Shown piece by piece: positions 60,347 through 64,000 of a stretch of 64,000 nt of DNA (position 1 is its first letter; each line of letters opens with the position of its first letter). The notes beneath the pieces are model-generated. The model was not told where the DNA came from, did not search any database, and was given only the letters and a program-made list of their open reading frames with translations. The position numbers and the translations under genes were made by a program. This DNA is from Pusillimonas sp. DMV24BSW_D (lineage in GTDB: Bacteria; Pseudomonadota; Gammaproteobacteria; Burkholderiales; Burkholderiaceae_B), in contig NZ_CP049990.1 in NCBI RefSeq assembly GCF_011388195.1, positions 372,001-436,000 of the forward strand, in the 5' to 3' direction.

Positions 60347-60709
60347 ATGGAAACGGAATTCTCGCCCACCGCCGTGCTGGTCAATTCACTCATCACGGCC
60401 GGCACGCAACTAGGCCTAAGCCACGGCGAACTGGCCGCAGTGCTGGGCCTGCACCGCAGCGCCATCAGCCGCCTGAAACACCGCCCCAGCATTGACCCCG
60501 ACTCCAAACAAGGAGAGCTGGCGCTTATGCTGATTCGCATCTACCGGGCGCTACACGCCCTTACCGACGGCAACCCAAAGTGGATGCAACACTTCATGCG
60601 CGAGCCCAACAGCCTTACCGGCGACGTTCCCGCGCGGCAAATACAGGAAATCGGCGGCTTGATGCGGGTGATGTTTTGCGTTGAGTCACTTCAGTATCCG
60701 GCGGCTTAG
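60347..60709 (+). CDS. Xre/MbcA/ParS-type antitoxin
   Basis: 120 residues. An N-terminal helix-turn-helix (LSHGELAAVLGLHRSAISRLK) and the C-terminal toxin-binding region (LIRIYRALHALTDGN-x-x-x-x-x-M and the EPN-S-L-x-G-D-V-P-A block) are those of DUF2384 antitoxins. It is paired with the gene 18 bases downstream, which resembles RES toxins. It should bind the toxin and repress the operon. Confidence 0.86.
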   Translation: METEFSPTAVLVNSLITAGTQLGLSHGELAAVLGLHRSAISRLKHRPSIDPDSKQGELALMLIRIYRALHALTDGNPKWMQHFMREPNSLTGDVPARQIQEIGGLMRVMFCVESLQYPAA

Positions 60710-60727
60710 CAGGGCAAGTTAGGCACC

Positions 60728-61396
60728 ATGGCAACTCACCGCGCCCCGCCCCTAACCATTCGCCCCTTGCAGGGCACCCTATACCGGTTCGCCACGCCTG
60801 CCTCGCACCAAGCCACGCTAAGCCTTACCGGCAACCTGCGCGCCGCCGCCGTGCTAAACAAGTTATTGGAAAGCGCCACCCCGCCCAAGCTGGCGTCGGT
60901 AGCGCCGCTGGTGCAACAGGCCCTGCTATGCCCCACCGGGCCGTGGGCGCACCCCATGCGCGGCGCCAACGACGCCGGCCTTATCGCGGGCTCGGCCCAC
61001 CTGCACGGCGCCATAAACGCCTGTGCGCAACGCCAGCAACAATTCTGGAACAGCATGCCCCCACACCCCGGCCTGCCTTACTTACACAGCGCCCACAACC
61101 TGTATTCCATGACATTCAACACCCCCAACGGCTTAAGCCTGCGAGCCATTGAACTGCCGGTGGAACAAACCCACACCACCGCCCAAATCCTGCGCGCCTA
61201 CAACGTAGCGGTATTTACCTACCCTGCGGCCGACCCAATGGACGCCCCCGACATGGGCGTATTGAACCCACACGCGCTTGTGAACAGTGAAACGCGGCTT
61301 GCAGGAACGTGGGTGTGTGAGGTTAATGCAAACAGGGCTTACCTTTACCAGTGCCAAAAGAATATTCCTCTTGGCTTACTTACGCAGCAACGGTAA
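60728..61396 (+). CDS. RES-like protein (divergent toxin)
   Basis: 222 residues. The order RPLQGTLYRF at the start, KLLESATPPK, and W-V-C-E-V near the end resembles RES-domain NAD+ phosphorylases that pair with Xre/MbcA antitoxins. R20 (YRF) is kept, but the region that normally carries G-S-R-F and A-E (active-site Arg and Glu) reads GANDAG and INACAQ, so both residues appear lost. It may be inactive, or a diverged enzyme. The last 17 bases overlap the convergent antitoxin gene at 61380. Confidence 0.68.
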   Translation: MATHRAPPLTIRPLQGTLYRFATPASHQATLSLTGNLRAAAVLNKLLESATPPKLASVAPLVQQALLCPTGPWAHPMRGANDAGLIAGSAHLHGAINACAQRQQQFWNSMPPHPGLPYLHSAHNLYSMTFNTPNGLSLRAIELPVEQTHTTAQILRAYNVAVFTYPAADPMDAPDMGVLNPHALVNSETRLAGTWVCEVNANRAYLYQCQKNIPLGLLTQQR

Positions 61397-61703
61397 TGCC
61401 TGTCGCATTCGCATTGCTCGCGGGCTCTACATTGATCTCCACGTGCTGGCCAAGCGAAACAAGTGCTTGCATCAGTCGCTCCAAAGAGATGTTCTGAAGC
61501 TTATAGCGCCGCACTTGAGACACCTTCGGTTGGGTCATACCCGTAATCGATGCCACTTCAGCCTGCGTCAAGCTGCGTTGACTGACCAGTTCATTGAGTT
61601 TGAACGCAAGTGCCGCCTTGACTGACAGCTCTTCGGCATTGTCGAACCCCAGATCCAGCAACACATTATCAGTACCTTGCGGATAATCTTTGCGCGTCAT
61701 CAT
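61380..61703 (-). CDS. XRE-family antitoxin of a Gp49-like HigB system
   Basis: 107 residues. The HTH region (SLTQAEVASITGMTQPKVSQVRRY) and the N-terminal D-L-G-F-x-x-A-E-E-L block are typical of antitoxins beside Gp49/HigB-type toxins. The reading frame is intact, unlike that of its upstream toxin. Its ATG overlaps the toxin stop (ATGA). Confidence 0.9.
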   Translation of the reverse strand: MMTRKDYPQGTDNVLLDLGFDNAEELSVKAALAFKLNELVSQRSLTQAEVASITGMTQPKVSQVRRYKLQNISLERLMQALVSLGQHVEINVEPASNANATGITVAA

Positions 61704-61973
61704 TTTCTCCCGCTCAGCCCGTAACGGGAGAGCAATGCTTTCAGTCGTTTCTCAATCAACTCCACATCAGGTCGTGGGGTAGCGATACCGGATTTGGACT
61801 TCTTCTGGAATGCATGAAGCACATGCACCGCGTTGCCTAGCCGAGTGAGGTTTGCCACCCAACTGAACCACAAACAACGCCACGCCCATGTCTTTCTGTA
61901 CATTGACAGGAAACTCCTTGAAGCTTTTTCGAGAAGACCCCTCCCAATACAACACCTTCCGTTTATCTGCCAT
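61700..61973 (-). pseudogene. Gp49-like (RelE/HigB) toxin broken by internal deletion
   Basis: Two frames each contain part of one toxin. From 61973 the N-terminal half reads MADKRKVLYWEGSSRK ... ALFVVQLGGKPHSA and then leaves homology; another frame, ending at 61700, gives the C-terminal half RLGNAVHVLHAFQKKSKSG ... RPDVELIEKRLKALL. The middle of the usual ~110-residue protein (W-K-G-x-G ... V-E-D ... T-Y-R-A-V-Y) is missing at the junction near 61840. An out-of-frame deletion of roughly 30 codons would explain both. The antitoxin next to it is intact. Confidence 0.85.
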
Positions 61974-61977
61974 TAAT

Positions 61978-61995
61978 TATATCCGTTCGGGTATA
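61978..61995. promoter_or_regulatory. Operator of the Gp49-type toxin-antitoxin locus
   Basis: TATATCC-GTTC-GGGTATA, a near-perfect 7-bp inverted repeat, lies 5 bases before the toxin ATG. It overlaps a TATAAT-like sequence on the minus strand (61981-61976). Confidence 0.6.
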
Positions 61996-62166
61996 AAACG
62001 CAAGCCTCACTGACCTCGGCCTGAACCATTCCCTTCAAAATAGCAGTTAAAAATCGTTAAGTATCGCTATTTACGTATAAGTACGAAATCATGGTTTCAG
62101 CCGTGATGCGCTGCACACGCCAATGGCAGGCTCCTTTTTTCAGGATACAAGAACAGAGATAACGCT

Positions 62167-63096
62167 CTACGCCTCACTCAGCAACCGGCCACACGCCTGG
62201 GCCACGCGTTCCACCGTAATGCTTTGAATATCACAAGTGCCGTTATCCGGCGTAAGCGCCACCGCCCCATTGCGGTGCCAGAACCATTGCGGTTCGTGCT
62301 CGTGAAAAAGTCCCACATACTTTCCCGCCACATTCTGCGCAATATGCGACGGCCCGCAATCGTTCGCCACCATTAAACGGGCGTGCAGGCACAGGCGGGC
62401 AATGTCGGCCATGCTGCGGTTGCGCGCCACGTGAAAATCGGCCCGGCCCAAACCCGCAATGTAGTCCGCCTCTTGCGCTTCACCCGGCCCGGTAATGAAA
62501 CAGAAAGACTGCATGCCGAACCGTGCTTTCAGGGCATCGGCCAGCGCCACATACGACCCAATATGCCAGCGCTTGTAAGCGCCCGCCCCACCACCGGGTA
62601 TAAACACCACCTGGGCAAGCGGCAAGGTTGGATCGGCATTTTCAGCCAACGCCGCCATGGCACCGCGCGCCGCCGCTTCCGGACAAAACTCGCTAAGTTG
62701 CCGCGCCAACTGCAAATTCGCCAGGCCCAGGTACTCATTGGGGTCTTTCTTCCAGCGGTGCGTCCATAAAAAATCGCTTACCCGGCCATTACGAAACCCC
62801 GAGCGCACGCCAATACGGCGCAAAAACGTAAGCAACGCATATTGCTCGCTGGAGTAATGCAACACAAAGGAACGACTAGCCCCTTTCAGCGCCGCCAATT
62901 TTTTACGCGTGCACTGGGCCTGAATGTAGGTATCCACCCAAGGCGTACTTTCGTAATGCGCCGCCACCGGGTCGGTGCCCACCACATGAAGTTGGTCGTT
63001 CGGAAAGAGCTGCCTTAGTTTGTACAGCAAAGGGTAGGTAACAAGATGACCACCCAAAAACTGCATGCTGCGAAGGAAAACAACGTTGGTGGCCAT
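62167..63096 (-). CDS. Glycosyltransferase family 9 (heptosyltransferase-like)
   Basis: 309 residues. The GT9 features are the N-terminal FLRSMQFLGGHLVTYPLLYKLRQLFP and the C-terminal VANDCGPSHIAQNV-x-G-K-YVGLF block that binds the ADP-heptose donor. It probably adds a sugar to the LPS inner core or a related glycan. Next to a polysaccharide ligase/polymerase gene, so this end of the window belongs to a surface-polysaccharide locus. Confidence 0.88.
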   Translation of the reverse strand: MATNVVFLRSMQFLGGHLVTYPLLYKLRQLFPNDQLHVVGTDPVAAHYESTPWVDTYIQAQCTRKKLAALKGASRSFVLHYSSEQYALLTFLRRIGVRSGFRNGRVSDFLWTHRWKKDPNEYLGLANLQLARQLSEFCPEAAARGAMAALAENADPTLPLAQVVFIPGGGAGAYKRWHIGSYVALADALKARFGMQSFCFITGPGEAQEADYIAGLGRADFHVARNRSMADIARLCLHARLMVANDCGPSHIAQNVAGKYVGLFHEHEPQWFWHRNGAVALTPDNGTCDIQSITVERVAQACGRLLSEA

Positions 63097-63135
63097 AAAG
63101 AAGAAAGGTAAAGTTCGCGCCGGGCGATATTATAG

Positions 63136-63609
63136 TTATTGTTCCGAATCCGGCCAAAACTCCATGTAGTTGCAACGCAACTGCGCCTGTTCGCCGTAGC
63201 GCAGGTCGTACGCAAGCAGTTGGCCCTCTACGGTTCTTAGCACACCGGTAATAACCGGCGCCCGTGCATTTTTAACACCCTCCTCCGTGCCTGCCATCCC
63301 CGTGCGGCCTTCTTCCAAGCGTCCGCAAAAACCCACAACCGGCTTACTAACGGCTTCAACCCGCACGTTCGAAACCACCTGATCATTCGACAGCAACGGA
63401 TTCGTGCGCACCGCGCGTTGAATAGCCTCCAATTCGGCAGAAGTAGCATTGCGTTTGGGGTTGGCGCGCACTTCGCCCGCCGTGCCATTAGGCAGAATGT
63501 CGCCTTCAGCAATCGGCTGGGTGTAAGACTCTACTGGCCAATGACAACCACCCAAAACAAAAACAACGGCTATAAATAACCATCGCATTCTATGCTTCCA
63601 TATCCTCAT
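63136..63609 (-). CDS. Uncharacterised lipoprotein
   Basis: 157 residues with a lipoprotein signal (FIAVVFVLGGC, Cys at about 22) and no domain I recognise. The mature part is soluble with a run of E/R and two further Cys. Start at 63609 has GAGG upstream at a long distance; an ATG at 63588 is also plausible and leaves the signal intact. Its position between LPS genes suggests an envelope role, but function is unknown. Confidence 0.7.
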   Translation of the reverse strand: MRIWKHRMRWLFIAVVFVLGGCHWPVESYTQPIAEGDILPNGTAGEVRANPKRNATSAELEAIQRAVRTNPLLSNDQVVSNVRVEAVSKPVVGFCGRLEEGRTGMAGTEEGVKNARAPVITGVLRTVEGQLLAYDLRYGEQAQLRCNYMEFWPDSEQ

Positions 63610-63668
63610 AATATTCGGACCTCAACAGAAACTTAAAAACACAATAATGGTCTTTTAGCCACAACGCT

Positions 63669-64000
63669 TCAAGTCCGATCCGGCGTTTCACTCTGACGTT
63701 CATCAGATAGCACCATAAACAAAGCTACTAACACCACATAAAAACCCATGGTGTTCATACGCCGAAACATCAACTCAGTAAGCCCGAACAAAGCAAACCC
63801 TAAACAAGTCGCAAGCCCCATAGCCGCCGCAGCTCGGGACTGCATTGAAAGATCACGCTGCAGAAGCCGTGGAACAAAATAAAAACAAGGAGCGAAGTAA
63901 ATAAGCAAGATACCCAACAACCCTGGCACTCCGAACGCGGCAAAAAACATAAGCCCATCACTATGCGGTTCGCCAAACCCTGCATTCACGACTTGCTCAG
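63669..64000 (-). CDS. O-antigen ligase/polymerase family protein (partial)
   Basis: The last 110 or so residues of a polytopic protein run off the window. The segment F-G-E-P-H-S-D-G-L-M-F-F followed by three hydrophobic helices is typical of the C-terminal part of WaaL/Wzy-type O-antigen ligases, where the conserved His lies in the large periplasmic loop. The frame is open to the window edge, so the start is outside. Confidence 0.75.
   Translation of the reverse strand, partial: EQVVNAGFGEPHSDGLMFFAAFGVPGLLGILLIYFAPCFYFVPRLLQRDLSMQSRAAAAMGLATCLGFALFGLTELMFRRMNTMGFYVVLVALFMVLSDERQSETPDRT

Overview
The window is a chromosomal segment of a betaproteobacterium, most likely Burkholderiales, family Alcaligenaceae. 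The evidence is gene order: mlaFEDAC, ABC exporter, bolA, murA, hisG-D-B-H-A-F-I-E and tatABC lie in one run, and gltBD follows a transposase-like gene. Intact anabolic loci alternate with catabolic islands and, towards the right end, with accessory and cell-surface genes. I saw no rRNA, tRNA, CRISPR array or intact insertion sequence.

Layout. 0-3.4 kb: the end of an SDR gene, an MFS transporter, a HigBA toxin-antitoxin pair and a SIMPL-domain protein. 3.5-14.1 kb (minus strand): a tightly coupled operon that encodes a branched-chain-amino-acid-type ABC importer (binding protein, fused LivH-LivM permease, LivG, LivF), a succinate-dehydrogenase-like flavoprotein, a small 2Fe-2S partner and a fused hydantoinase/5-oxoprolinase. 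14.2-16.3 kb: glutathione-dependent formaldehyde oxidation (FghA, FrmA). 16.4-20.9 kb: an orphan binding protein, a Rieske ring-hydroxylating oxygenase (alpha, beta, Rieske ferredoxin) and a divergent LysR regulator. 20.9-28.0 kb: a transposase-like protein without the HUH histidines, then gltBD. 28.1-35.3 kb: a MarR-controlled island with a TRAP transporter and the upper gamma-resorcylate pathway (flavin reductase and resorcinol hydroxylase, gamma-resorcylate decarboxylase, hydroxyquinol 1,2-dioxygenase), without maleylacetate reductase. 35.4-41.1 kb: Mla phospholipid transport without mlaB, an ABC-2 exporter and bolA. 41.1-49.7 kb: murA, histidine synthesis without hisC, and tatABC.

50.1-55.9 kb is a second oxygenase operon: a DUF1116 (AllG/YahG family) protein, an SDR, a VanA/TsaM-type Rieske oxygenase, an orphan binding protein paralogous to the one at 16.4 kb, a 2Fe-2S ferredoxin and a ferredoxin reductase. 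It is a complete electron chain with an unusual DUF1116 member. 55.9-57.3 kb holds an EamA transporter and a bacteriohemerythrin. 57.5-62.0 kb is accessory: an orphan BrnA-like antitoxin, a type Va autotransporter, an Xre/RES toxin-antitoxin pair whose toxin looks divergent at its active site, and a HigBA-type pair whose toxin is broken by an internal deletion. 62.2-64.0 kb holds LPS genes (family 9 glycosyltransferase, a lipoprotein, the end of an O-antigen ligase/polymerase).

How the parts may work together (inference): the two Rieske systems, three Liv-type binding proteins and one Liv permease suggest uptake and oxidation of small aromatic or N-containing carboxylates. A VanA-type demethylation would release formaldehyde, which FrmA/FghA could remove. 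The strongest candidates for undescribed biology are the oxoprolinase/flavoprotein/Liv operon, the DUF1116-Rieske operon and the divergent RES protein. Regulatory DNA of note includes a three-half-site MarR operator, hairpins that follow substrate-binding-protein genes, and perfect palindromes at 49,967 and 60,194.
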